Under the pieces are notes generated by a model. That model had not been told where the DNA came from, made no database searches, and saw only the letters and a program-made list of their open reading frames with translations. A DNA stretch of 64,000 bases, from the NCBI RefSeq assembly GCF_024139115.2, contig NC_085141.1, positions 218,897,783 through 218,961,782 on the forward strand, in the 5' to 3' direction. Below, piece after piece: positions 55,112-64,000 of this stretch; position 1 is the first letter of the stretch, and every line of letters begins with the position of its first letter. The stretch comes from Armigeres subalbatus (taxonomy: Eukaryota; Arthropoda; Insecta; Diptera; Culicidae). A program made the position numbers and the translations under genes.

Positions 55112-55564
55112 TACTTGGGTCTCTACGGACACGAGACCTGGACGATGCTCGTAGAGGACCAACGCGCACTGGGAGTTTTCGAAAGGAAAGTGCTGCGTAC
55201 CATCTATGGTGGGGTGCAGATGGCGGACGGTACGTGGAGGTGGCGACCGAACTACGAGTTGAATAAGCTGTTCGGAGAACCATCCATCGTGCACACCGCG
55301 AAATTCGGAAGACTGTGGTGGGCCGGGAACGTAGCCAGATTTTCGGACAGTAATCTGGTGAAAATGGTTCTCGACAACGATCCGACGGGAACAAGAAGGC
55401 GAGGTGCACAACGGGCAAGGTGGATCGATCAGGTGGAGGACGATTTGCGGACCCTCCGCAGACTGCGTGGTTGGCGAAGTGCAGCCATGGAACGAGCTGA
55501 ATGGAGAAGACTTTTTATGTATTGCAAAGGCCACTCCGGCCTTAGTCTGGTAATAAATAAATAA
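55112..55564 (+). mobile_element. 5'-truncated RTE copy with open C-terminal frame
   Basis: The frame from the border reads GLYGHETWTMLVEDQRALGV, FERKVLRTIYGG, RLWWAGNVARF and RRGAQRARWIDQVEDDLRTL to a stop, then the tail GGTAATAAATAAATAAA. Same family as 43035-46319 but with several amino-acid changes (WAGNVARF for WAGHVARM). About 450 bp remain. No clear target duplication. Confidence 0.85.
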
Positions 55565-56019
55565 AGGGCAAATCTATTACCGATTTTTAAAAAATATGTT
55601 GCTGGTAATAAAGAACCAATCTTTGGAAATGTTACACCTTAACCCTTTCAGGCCCACGGGGTCATATATGATCCCAACAGAAAAATGGATGTATAAAGTC
55701 GCACGATGGATAAAAGTGAACACTCTATTCAGCAAAATTGCTTGAAAATAACTCCCCTGTCAGGGAAAAATATAAAGCATGGGCGATCAAGGCCCTACGA
55801 CAACCTAGAACGTCATGAAGATTTTTATTCAAACGTATCCGTAGAGTTACTGTGATGTACTATTTTTTAAGTTCCATGGATGTCCTAGGCCATCCAAACA
55901 TTTATTTAGTTTAGTTGAAAGCTTCAATATGCATTCAATTATATGCATTACATCTTCCGGGAGGACAATGGATATCGCAGGATAGTTTTGAGATATTCTG
56001 GGCAATCTAAACTGTCATT
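55565..56019. other. No recognisable feature
   Basis: AT-rich spacer. Confidence 0.4.
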
Positions 56020-56350
56020 GTGTTTATCATTCATTTTTCTTCCTTCGTCCTTCTTCTTTTTATGCTTATTTACCTTCCTCTTTTCTTCTTCTTTTTTCCT
56101 TCTTCCTTCTTCTCCTTTCTTGTTTCTCCTTTCTTTTTCCTTCTTCCCTATTTCTTCTCCCTTTTTTCTTCTTTTTTATTTGTTCATCCTTCTTTCTTTC
56201 CTTTTTTTCTTCTTCATTCTCCCTTCTTATTTTATCCTTCTCCCTCCTTCCTTTTTCTATCTTCCTTCATCCTTCTTCCGTCCTTCTTCTTTCTTCCGCA
56301 TCCCTTCTTTCTTCTTCCTCACTTCTCACTGCTCACTTCCCGTTTCTCAC
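56020..56350. repeat. CT-rich low-complexity tract
   Basis: 330 bp of CTTCTTCCTTTC-type sequence on the plus strand. Frames of 147 and 116 codons rich in Phe, Ser, Leu are composition artefacts. Confidence 0.9.
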
Positions 56351-56359
56351 TTTCCACTT

Positions 56360-56445
56360 ATTTGGTTTGATAGCCATTCGGCCTAATGACCGTTCGGTCT
56401 AATGACCATTTGGCCTAATGACCTTCGGCCTAATGATCCAGCATC
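56360..56445. mobile_element. Foldback arm fragment
   Basis: TTCGGCCTAATGACC units, four to five copies, preceded by CTCACTTCTCACTGCTCAC, i.e. core plus right arm of the foldback family. Confidence 0.6.
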
Positions 56446-56524
56446 TTCCAAATGCTCCGAAAATGTAGAAGCAGATTGGATAACTGTGAAGCTCCTAGGA
56501 TTGATCAATTAATAGGATTTTAAT

Positions 56525-56745
56525 TCTGAAAATTACACGCTATGGACATATTTGGACCCATATTTTTGTGTTAAAACTAACGTTGTTTACATTCAACTTT
56601 ATGTTGCATACAATATTGAATGCAAGCTCTACAGAAATGGTAAACTGTAATGTTAAAAAATGGAAAAATGAAAAATGAGGCGAATCGAATGGAGCCTTTT
56701 TGTTACATCATATATGCTGTAACATTTGTATACTGCGTAGCTACT
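56525..56745 (+). repeat. Dispersed repeat related to 25035-25260
   Basis: ATTACACGCTATGGA, ATTTTTGTGTT, CAAGCTC and GGAGCCTTTTTGTTACATCA occur in the same order in both places. Confidence 0.7.
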
Positions 56746-56941
56746 AAAATACGATGGCGAAACATTATTGACAAGAGCACCGCACTGGATAACAGCCAAG
56801 ATTTAGAAGCAGGAAGTTCTATCGGTAGAATAAGTGAAAGCTTCCGTATATCCTATTTATAAAAAAGCGCGGTTAGCTCGACTGTTGCAATAACAATACA
56901 TGTCGAACTTGAGAGTGATGAAAAAATATATCACTTACTAG

Positions 56942-57350
56942 TCTCCTTAGCCGTGCGGAAAAATGCCCGACTACAAAGCAAGACCATGCTGAGGGTGGCT
57001 GGGTTCGATTCCCGGCCCGGTCTAGGAAATTTTCGGGTTGGAAATTTTCTCGACTTCCCTGGGCATAAAAGTATCATCGTGTCAGCCTCATGATATACAA
57101 ATGCAAAATGGTAACTTGGCTAAGTCGAGTCAAGTACGAGACACTGAAGACGGCCTTACTGTTGAGGTCGAAATACGTATCTGTCAAGATACAATTAAGT
57201 GGTGGAATTCAATGGGATTGTACAAACTCGTCTTATGACAAGTTGGCTTAGAAACCTCGCAGTAAACAACTGTAGGAGAGCTTTAATGAACACTAAAATG
57301 TGAGGCGGCAATGTCCCAATGTGGGATATAATAACAATGAAGAAGAAGAG
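56942..57350 (+). mobile_element. Feilai-type SINE split by a 120-bp insertion
   Basis: A box TTAGCCGTGCGG, B box GGTTCGATTCC and tail AATGAAGAAGAAGAG as in the other copies. At 57123-57242 an insert (starting GTCGAGTCAAGTACGAGACA) is flanked by CTTGGCTAA and GTTGGCTTA, an apparent short target duplication. Confidence 0.8.
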
Positions 57351-57956
57351 CTGTTTACACATACACCGTTACATAATGTGTATGTAGGAGCTCCTTATTT
57401 GCCATTTTTTTTTTGTTGCGGCTTGGAAGTGGTAGACCCCTGATTACTATTAACTATTCCCATCTTGTAGGTTGATCACCATTTATCAAGTAAACAGCAT
57501 ATGACGCGTCTTTTCCCAGTCCGGCCAAATTGAATTAATAAAACCCACTACCTTAGTGGATTTGCAGTCCACATTTCTCTTGGTTAATAAAGTCACTATT
57601 TAGAAATTTAGATCTATACTTGTGCAAAGCAGATGTTACGAGGTTTCACGTTCCATTGTACAGAAACCACAAATATCATTCTGAACCTGGCCAATATTTT
57701 TCAAATGATATACACTCGGGCAATGTCCAGTTATTAGGCCTGTAAAGAAGCAAATAGCTTTCTCATTAACCTTCCGCAATTCGCTTCAACTTTTATAACA
57801 CTAGAACTCGCGTGTTGTAAAAAGTACAACAGTCCAAAATCCATTATTTTGAAGCCAATTAGAATGATATCATAGGGCCGCATGGAGATATGTGGGAATT
57901 AGAAAGTTGCCATCTTCAACAAAGTTGTTGAAGGATTTTAAACCAATACGTTGAGA
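57351..57956. other. No recognisable feature
   Basis: AT-rich spacer. Confidence 0.4.
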
Positions 57957-58196
57957 AACTAGGGTCTCCAGTAGCCTTGCGAGCAAAGGCGTAGGATTGT
58001 CAATCCGGAGATGGTGAGTTCGATTCTCGGTCCGGTCTAGGGTGTTTTCCGGTGGGTAACATTCTCGACACCCTGGGCATAGTGTTTCCTTGTACTTGCC
58101 ACACAAGATACATACTCATGCAATGGCGGGCATAGAAAAGCTTTAAATTAATAACTGAGGAAATGCTAATAGAATACTAAGTTGCAGAGCAGGAAC
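57957..58196 (+). mobile_element. tRNA-derived SINE of a second type
   Basis: A-box-like TAGCCTTGCGAGCAAAGG, B box GTTCGATTCTC and a body (ACCCTGGGCATAGTGTTTCC, TTAATAACTGAGGAAATGC) related to but clearly different from the Feilai-type copies. The 3' end runs into the satellite at about 58197. Confidence 0.65.
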
Positions 58197-58326
58197 TATC
58201 CAAAATGACCATTTTTCGGACGTTCCGAATTATACGGCAGGCCGTCTGGTGGCCACCTGTGGTTATAGCTGAGTAAAAACTGTAAAATATCTCCAAAATC
58301 TTAGAAAAATTGTACTACTCCTAGAC

Positions 58327-60288
58327 CAGGGGTTCTCAACCTGGGGTACATGTACCCCTGGGGGTACCTTCGCTGGCCTTAGGGGGTACCTCGGACAAAA
58401 ATGCGTAATGGCGGATGCATTACAATTCCAATCAAAATTAATTGATAAAGTGTAATGTTTTCAATTTCAAAACATTGTCTTGTACATAATATGCATAAGT
58501 AAATCAAAGCCTATTGAATCCTGCCCTCCACAACTCGCTCAGTGTATGAAGGACTGTGGACAACAGATCAAAAGCACAAAACGTCGAATGAACATTTTTT
58601 CAAAATTTCAATGTGATTGAAACAAAATGTTGAATACTATGTTAAAAATATGTTTCCGAACTAAAATCTTGAGTCTTAAGGTCCGGAAACCACAATTTGA
58701 GAGACATGCAGTTTTTTTTTCTCGAAAAGCTCAGTTGCTTCTTTGCAAAACGTTTGGAAGCATTCTTCTATGCTTCTCAAAACCTCTTTCCAAGCAGCTC
58801 AGGAGCCAGCTTTCAAGAGGCTCGAAGATGCCTCTTTCAAGAGGCCCTTTCAAAAGATTCGGAAGCCTACTTTCAAGAGTTTTGAAAGCCTCCTTTCAAG
58901 GGACTCAGAATTTTTCTTTTAAGAGGCTCAGAACCCTCCTTTTAAGGGGCTTGGAAGCCTATTTTTAAAAGGCCCGGAAGCCTCCTTTCAACAGGTCCGG
59001 AAGCCTCCTTTCAAGAGGTCTGAAAGGCTTTTTTCAAGTATCCCGGAAGCCTTCTTCCAAGAGGCCCGAAACCCTCCTCCCAAGAGGTCCGAAAGGCTCC
59101 TTCCAAGAGGCCTGGAAGCCACGTTTTAAAAGGCCCGGAAGTCTCCTTTCAAGAGGCCTGGAAGCCACATTCCACGAGGCACGAAAGTCTCCTTTATAGA
59201 GGCCTGGTAGCCTCCTTTCAAGAGGCCCGGAAGCTTCCTTTCAAGAGGCCCGAAACCCTCCTGCCAAGAGGCCCGGAAGCTTCCTTTCAAGAGGCCCGAA
59301 ACCCTCCTGCCAAGAGGTCCGAAAGCTTCCTTTCAAGAGGCCCGGGAACCTTCTTTCAAGAGGTCCGGAAACCTCCTTTCAAGAGGCTCGGAAGCCTCCT
59401 TTCAACAGGCCCGGAAGCCTCCTTTCAAGACGACCAAAAGGCTCCTTTCAAGTGGCCCGGAATCCTTCTTCCAAGAGGCCCGAAACCCTCCTCCCAAGAG
59501 GTCCGAAAGGCTCTTTCAAAGAGGCCCGGAAGCCTTCTTCTAAGAGGCCCGGAAGCCTCCTTTCAAGAGGCCAAGAAGCCACGTTTAAAAGGTCAGACAG
59601 TCTCCTTTCAAGATGCCCGGAAGCCTCCTCCCAAGAGGTCCGAAAGGTTCCTTTTAAGTGGCGCGAAGGCCTCGTTACAAAACGCCTGTAAGCTACTCTC
59701 AAAAGGCTCCAAGGCCTCCTTTTAAGAGGCTCGGAAACATTCTTTCAAGAGGCTCGGAAGCCTTTTTTATAAAAGCTTGGATGGCTCCTTTCAAGATGCT
59801 CGAAATGCTCCTTTCAAGAAGCTCAAAGCCTCATTTCAAGCGGCTCAAGTGATTCGAAAGCCTCCTTTCAAGAGGCTCGAAAGACTTGTTTCAAGAGGCT
59901 CGGAAGTCTCCCTTCAATTGGTTCGGAATTCTTCTTACAAGAGGCTTTTAAGCGATCTGTCAAGATGCTAAGAGGCCTTCTTTTAAGTGGCTTGAAAGCC
60001 GCCTATTAAGAGAATCGGAAGTCTTCTTTCAATAGGCTCGGAAGCCTCCTCCTAAAAGGTCCAATGGTCACGAAAGTCCTGTAGGAAGCTTGATCTATAC
60101 ACTTACGGAGTGATGAAAATTTTAGCCAACTTTTTGGAGAGCCATAAATCCCGTTAGGTTTCAGGTCTATTTTTCATATATGTTATGAGTTACGCTTTTT
60201 TTTTCATTTACAGCAAAAAATAGGAGGTACCTCAATTAATGAAAAAGTTCGAAGGGGTACCTCTCAAGAAAAGGGTTGAGAACCGCTG
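58327..60288. mobile_element. Non-autonomous hAT element (1962 bp) with 8-bp target duplication
   Basis: Flanked by perfect TCCTAGAC at 58319-58326 and 60289-60296. Ends are CAGGGGTTCTCAACCTGGGG and, read inward on the right, CAGCGGTTCTCAACCC; both then have GGTACC or GGTACCCC about 25-30 bases in. This is a classic hAT terminus (Charlie/MER5-like). No transposase: the interior is a 23-bp minisatellite. Confidence 0.9.
58700..60060 (+). repeat. 23-bp minisatellite inside the hAT element
   Basis: About 58 units of AAGAGGCCCGGAAGCCTCCTTTC with point changes. Frames of 60-113 codons over it are artefacts. Confidence 0.9.
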
Positions 60289-60373
60289 TCCTAGACGAAT
60301 TATCCAACATGACCATTTTACGGACGTTCCAGTACTTTCAAGTAAAGTTCCAGGTCAAATATCTCCATCAAAA

Positions 60374-60641
60374 GGGCCCTCCTTAGCCGTGCGGTAAGAT
60401 GAACGGCTGCAAAGCAAGACCATGCTGAGGGTGGCTGGGTTCGATTCCCGGTGCCGGTCTAGACAATTTTCGGATTGGGCATAAAAGTATCATCGTGTTA
60501 GCCTCGTGACATACGAATGCAGAAATGCTAACTTGGCTTAGAAACCTCACAGCTAATAACTGTGGAAGTGCTAAATGAACAATAAGCTGCGAGGCGGCAA
60601 TATATCAGTGGGGGATGTAATGCCAATGAAGAAGAAGAAGA
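60374..60641 (+). mobile_element. Feilai-type SINE in the satellite
   Basis: A box TTAGCCGTGCGG, B box GGTTCGATTCC, GAAGAAGAAGAAG tail. ATCTCCATCAAAA (60361-60373) and ATCCCCATCAGAA (60642-60654) look like the target duplication with two changes. Compared with 39188-39500 it lacks about 20 bp after GATTGG. Confidence 0.85.
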
Positions 60642-61260
60642 ATCCCCATCAGAAATGGTTTAGAAAAAAACGATGCTCTAGGAAGAGCTTCACAAAATGA
60701 CCATTTTTACGGACGTTCCGGATTATCCAGAAGGCCATCAGGTGTAAGAACTGTGTTGTAGCTCAAATATCTTCATCAGAAATGGTTTTAAAAAAATGCG
60801 CTGCTCCAGGACGAAATTCACAAAATGACCATTTAACGGACGTTCCGGATTACCCGGAAGGCCGCCTGGTGGCCACCTGCGGTCATAGCAGTATGACAAC
60901 TGTGTTTAAGATCAAATATCCCCATCTAAAATAGGTTAGAAAATAATGCGCTGCTCTAGGACGAACTTCATAAAATGACCATTTTTACGGACGTTCCGCA
61001 TTATCCGAAAGGCCGTCTGGTAGCCACCTGCGTTCATGGAAGAGTAAGAACTGTATATAAACTCTAAGGTCACCGTTTAAAATTGCTTAGAAAAAATTGC
61101 GCTGCTATAGGACGAACTTTCCAAAATGACAATTTTTACGAATGTTCCGAGTTTCTCTCCACCTACGGTCATAGGTGAGTGAGAACTGTTGATTAACTCC
61201 ACGGTTATTTTCAGAAATGATATAGAAAAAATCGCGCTACTTTAGGATGAATTGTTAATG

Positions 61261-61630
61261 AAATAAATGAATAATTCATTATTGGTCATTTTCCCCCGTT
61301 CACCTGAGCCTTTTATTTAGCTATAAACCCGAGCCATCTATCGAATAGCTTTTATTATCTTCTCAATTGATAAAGAACTAATTTTGTGAGGAATACATGG
61401 TGGTTTGTTGCAAATTGGTCAACTGACTAAAAAGATATCTCATTTTTACTCAATGTGTTGTACTTTTTACAACAATGCGAGTCCCGGAATGTTAAGCTTC
61501 AAGAGCTTTTTGGTTTCTGAAACATTGGGAATAATAAATCTCTTTGATTGAACACACTTTTTGGCGACCAACATGTTGGTCATCAACCTTTGTGCTACCT
61601 AGGATTTCAATTCCACGTTTATGGCACAGT
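61261..61630. other. No recognisable feature
   Basis: AT-rich spacer between the satellite and the 95-bp array. Confidence 0.45.
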
Positions 61631-61808
61631 CAGCCCTGCCGTCCTTCTTAGTCACACTTGGTCGACAACTAAGAAGCTTTGCCCAAATCCAAAAATTTCT
61701 ATTAGTCTCTTTAGGCTATATGTGTGGATGTGAGCGTGTATGTGTGTACAAAAAATAGTGTGCCGTACGGCCGAACACCTTTACAGTCTCTTTAAAATGC
61801 TCCCACAG
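61631..61808 (+). repeat. 178-bp leader of the 95-bp array, copy 1
   Basis: CAGCCCTGCCGTCCTTCTTA through GTGTGGATGTGAGCGTGTAT to ATGCTCCCACAG; repeated almost without change at 62795-62972. Confidence 0.9.
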
Positions 61809-62685
61809 GTGCGGATTCGCACTGCTGCCGCCCTCATGGGTTCCAATGATGCACTGTTGGTTACTATCAACCCCCCCAAAGCCAACATTTTGTGCCTCCG
61901 CGGGCGCGGATTCGCACTGCTGCCGCCCTCATGGGTCTCAATGATGCACTGTTGGTTACTATCAACTCCCCTCAAAGCCAACATTTTGTGCTCCCGCAGG
62001 TGCGGATTCGCACTGCTGCCGCCCTCATGGGTTCCAATGATGCACTGTTGGTTACTATCAACTCCCCTCAAAGCCAACATTTTGTGCTCCCGCAGGTGCG
62101 GATTCGCACTGCTGCCGCCCTCATGGGTTCCAATGATGCACTGTTGGTTACTATCAACCCCCCCAAAGCCAACATTTTGCGCTCCCGCAGGTGCGGATTC
62201 GCACTGCTGCCGCCCTCATGGGTTCCAATGATGCACTGTTGGTTACTATCAACCCCTCCAAAGCCAACATTTTGCGCTCCCGCAGGTGCGGATTCGCACT
62301 GCTGCCGCCCTCATGGGTTCCAATGATGCACTGTTGGTTACTATCAACCCCCCCAAAGCCAACATTTTGCGCTCCCGCAGGTGCGGATTCGCACTGCTGC
62401 CGCCCTCATGGGTTCCAATGATGCACTGTTGGTTACTATCAACCCCCCCAAAGCCAACATTTTGCGCTCCCGCAGGTGCGGATTCGCACTGCTGCCGCCC
62501 TCATGGGTCTCAATGATGCACTGTTGGTTACTATCAACTCCCCTCAAAGCCAACATTTTGTGCTCCCGCAGGTGCGGATTCGCACTGCTGCCGCCCTCAT
62601 GGGTTCCAATGATGCACTGTTGGTTACTATCAACTCCCCTCAAAGCCAACATTTTGTGCTCCCGCAGGTGCGGATTCGCTATACC
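61809..62685 (+). repeat. 95-bp tandem array, first block (9 units)
   Basis: Unit starts GTGCGGATTCGCACTGCTGC and ends TGCGCTCCCGCAG. Nine full units and a truncated tenth that ends at GGATTCGC. Units differ mainly at GGTTCCAATG versus GGTCTCAATG and AACCCCCCCAAA versus AACTCCCCTCAAA. 95 is not a multiple of 3, so the frames rotate and the many frames of 76-163 codons on both strands are artefacts. Confidence 0.95.
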
Positions 62686-62794
62686 AGCACCCAGACTGGT
62701 CCCAGTTTCGTATTGGAAGTATTGATTTGTTCCCCTAAAATACCATTTTCACACCACATGAAAAAATAGTTTATTTTGGGATACTTGGGTCATA
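62686..62794. other. Unique spacer between the two array blocks
   Basis: 109 bp with no counterpart before 61631. Confidence 0.6.
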
Positions 62795-62972
62795 CAGCCC
62801 TGCCGTCCTTCTTAGTCACACTTGGTCGACAACTAAGAAGCTTTGCCCAAATCCAAAAATTTCTATTAGTCTCTTTAGGCTATATGTGTGGATGTGAGCG
62901 TGTATGTGTGTACAAAGTATAGTGTGCCGTACGGCCGAACACCTTTACAGTCTCTTTAAAATGCTCCCACAG
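62795..62972 (+). repeat. 178-bp leader of the 95-bp array, copy 2
   Basis: Second copy of 61631-61808; the offset of 1164 bp is the same for leader and array start. Confidence 0.9.
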
Positions 62973-64000
62973 GTGCGGATTCGCACTGCTGCCGCCCTCA
63001 TGGGTTCCAATGATGCACTGTTGGTTACTATCAACCCCCCCAAAGCCAACATTTTGCGCTCCCGCAGGTGCGGATTCGCACTGCTGCCGCCCTCATGGGT
63101 CTCAATGATGCACTGTTGGTTACTATCAACTCCCCTCAAAGCCAACATTTTGTGCTCCCGCAGGTGCGGATTCGCACTGCTGCCGCCCTCATGGGTTCCA
63201 ATGATGCACTGTTGGTTACTATCAACTCCCCTCAAAGCCAACATTTTGTGCTCCCGCAGGTGCGGATTCGCACTGCTGCCGCCCTCATGGGTTCCAATGA
63301 TGCACTGTTGGTTACTATCAACCCCCCCAAAGCCAACATTTTGCGCTCCCGCAGGTGCGGATTCGCACTGCTGCCGCCCTCATGGGTTCCAATGATGCAC
63401 TGTTGGTTACTATCAACCCCCCCAAAGCCAACATTTTGCGCTCCCGCAGGTGCGGATTCGCACTGCTGCCGCCCTCATGGGTTCCAATGATGCACTGTTG
63501 GTTACTATCAACCCCCCCAAAGCCAACATTTTGTGCTCTCGCAGGTGCGGATTCGCACTGCTGCCGCCCTCATGGGTCTCAATGATGCACTGTTGGTTAC
63601 TATCAACCCCCCTCAAAGCCAACATTTTGTGCTCCCGCAGGTGCGGATTCGCACTGCTGCCGCCCTCATGGGTTCCAATGATGCACTGTTGGTTACTATC
63701 AACTCCCCTCAAAGCCAACATTTTGTGCTCCCGCAGGTGCGGATTCGCACTGCTGCCGCCCTCATGGGTTCCAATGATGCACTGTTGGTTACTATCAACT
63801 CCCCAAAGCCAACATTGTGCGCTCCCGCAGGTGCGGATTCGCACTGCTGCCGCCCTCATGGGTGCCAATGATGCACTGTTGGTTACTATCAACCCCCCCA
63901 AAGCCAACATTTTGCGCTCCCGCAGGTGCGGATTCGCACTGCTGCCGCCCTCATGGGTTCCAATGATGCACTGTTGGTTACTATCCACCCCCAAAGCCAG
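62973..64000 (+). repeat. 95-bp tandem array, second block (runs off the window)
   Basis: At least 10.8 units. The first four units have the same variant order as the first four of block 1, so leader plus array was duplicated as one piece. Confidence 0.95.

Larger units (their letters stand above)
58200..61260 (+). repeat. Satellite of 122-151-bp units, split by a hAT element and a SINE
   Basis: ATGACCATTTTTACGGACGT with GGCCACCTGCGGTCATAG starts units at 58206, 60309, 60697, 60825, 60975 and 61126. After subtracting the hAT insert (1970 with its duplication) and the SINE, unit lengths are about 133, 122, 128, 150 and 151. Each unit also has AAGAACTGT, CAAATATC and GCGCTGCTCTAGGA. Confidence 0.85.

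Noticed and set aside
55943..56386. 147-codon frame rich in Phe, Ser and Leu resembling a membrane protein
   Set aside because: The DNA is a simple CT-rich tract; the hydrophobicity follows from TTC/CTT codons.
61740..63994. Many overlapping frames of 76-193 codons on both strands
   Set aside because: All are read from the 95-bp tandem unit, whose frames rotate; no start or stop context is conserved beyond the unit.
61809..64000. CRISPR-like array
   Set aside because: Eukaryotic context, contiguous tandem repeats without unique spacers.

Overview
The window is transposon-rich, intron-poor eukaryotic DNA with no host gene that I can recognise. The element mix points to a culicine mosquito, most likely Aedes: RTE-, R1- and Jockey-clade non-LTR retrotransposons, tRNA-derived SINEs of the Feilai type ending in GAA repeats, TA-flanked and hAT-type MITEs, Helitron ends, and long AT-rich repeats. 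The species assignment is inference. Almost every long reading frame belongs to a mobile element, most of them broken, or is an artefact of tandem repeats.

Layout. 1-0.75 kb: 3' end of an RTE element cut by the window edge. 0.98-3.4 kb: two small MITEs, one sitting in one copy of an 80-bp tandem duplication whose other copy preserves the empty site. 3.78-7.95 kb: a 4.17-kb DNA transposon with 503-bp terminal inverted repeats, TATA target duplication and a decayed DDD/E-type transposase with one clean intron. 8.1-12 kb: dispersed repeats carrying the motif GACGTAGGACTT and TATA/CATTC promoter-like modules; one is interrupted by a 1.2-kb poly(A) retroposon with an intact 333-codon gag-like ORF1 and an 18-bp target duplication. 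12.05-15.1 kb: decayed R1-clade element. 16.06-16.97 kb: 5'-truncated non-LTR element. 18.2-21.05 kb: R1-clade element with EN and RT deleted, lying inside a TA microsatellite. 21-25 kb: mariner remnant, duplicated spacer and an inverted-repeat element. 25.3-31.1 kb: foldback arm, hAT MITE nested in an AT-rich repeat, and a hairpin MITE. 32.06-32.31 kb: mini-Helitron. 34.9-35.9 kb: degenerate minisatellite. 37-42 kb: RTE fragment, decayed foldback and two SINEs.

42.4-46.8 kb is a nested locus: a Jockey-type gag gene is split by a nearly full-length RTE element (43035-46319) with a 13-bp target duplication. 49.4-54.5 kb is dominated by minisatellites: two arm-inverted GGAATTCC-type arrays, a 1.4-kb array of an 11-bp unit, and a foldback element with GGCCAAATG-repeat arms. 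55.1-58.2 kb holds RTE and SINE copies. 58.2-61.3 kb is a 122-151-bp satellite split by a non-autonomous hAT that itself carries a 23-bp minisatellite, and by a SINE. 61.6-64 kb is a 95-bp tandem array organised in a 1164-bp higher-order repeat that runs off the end.

The main biological points are nested insertions dated by target duplications, an apparently recent gag-only (half-LINE) retroposon, a 5' leader shared by R1- and RTE-clade elements, and DNA transposons that have captured or grown minisatellites.
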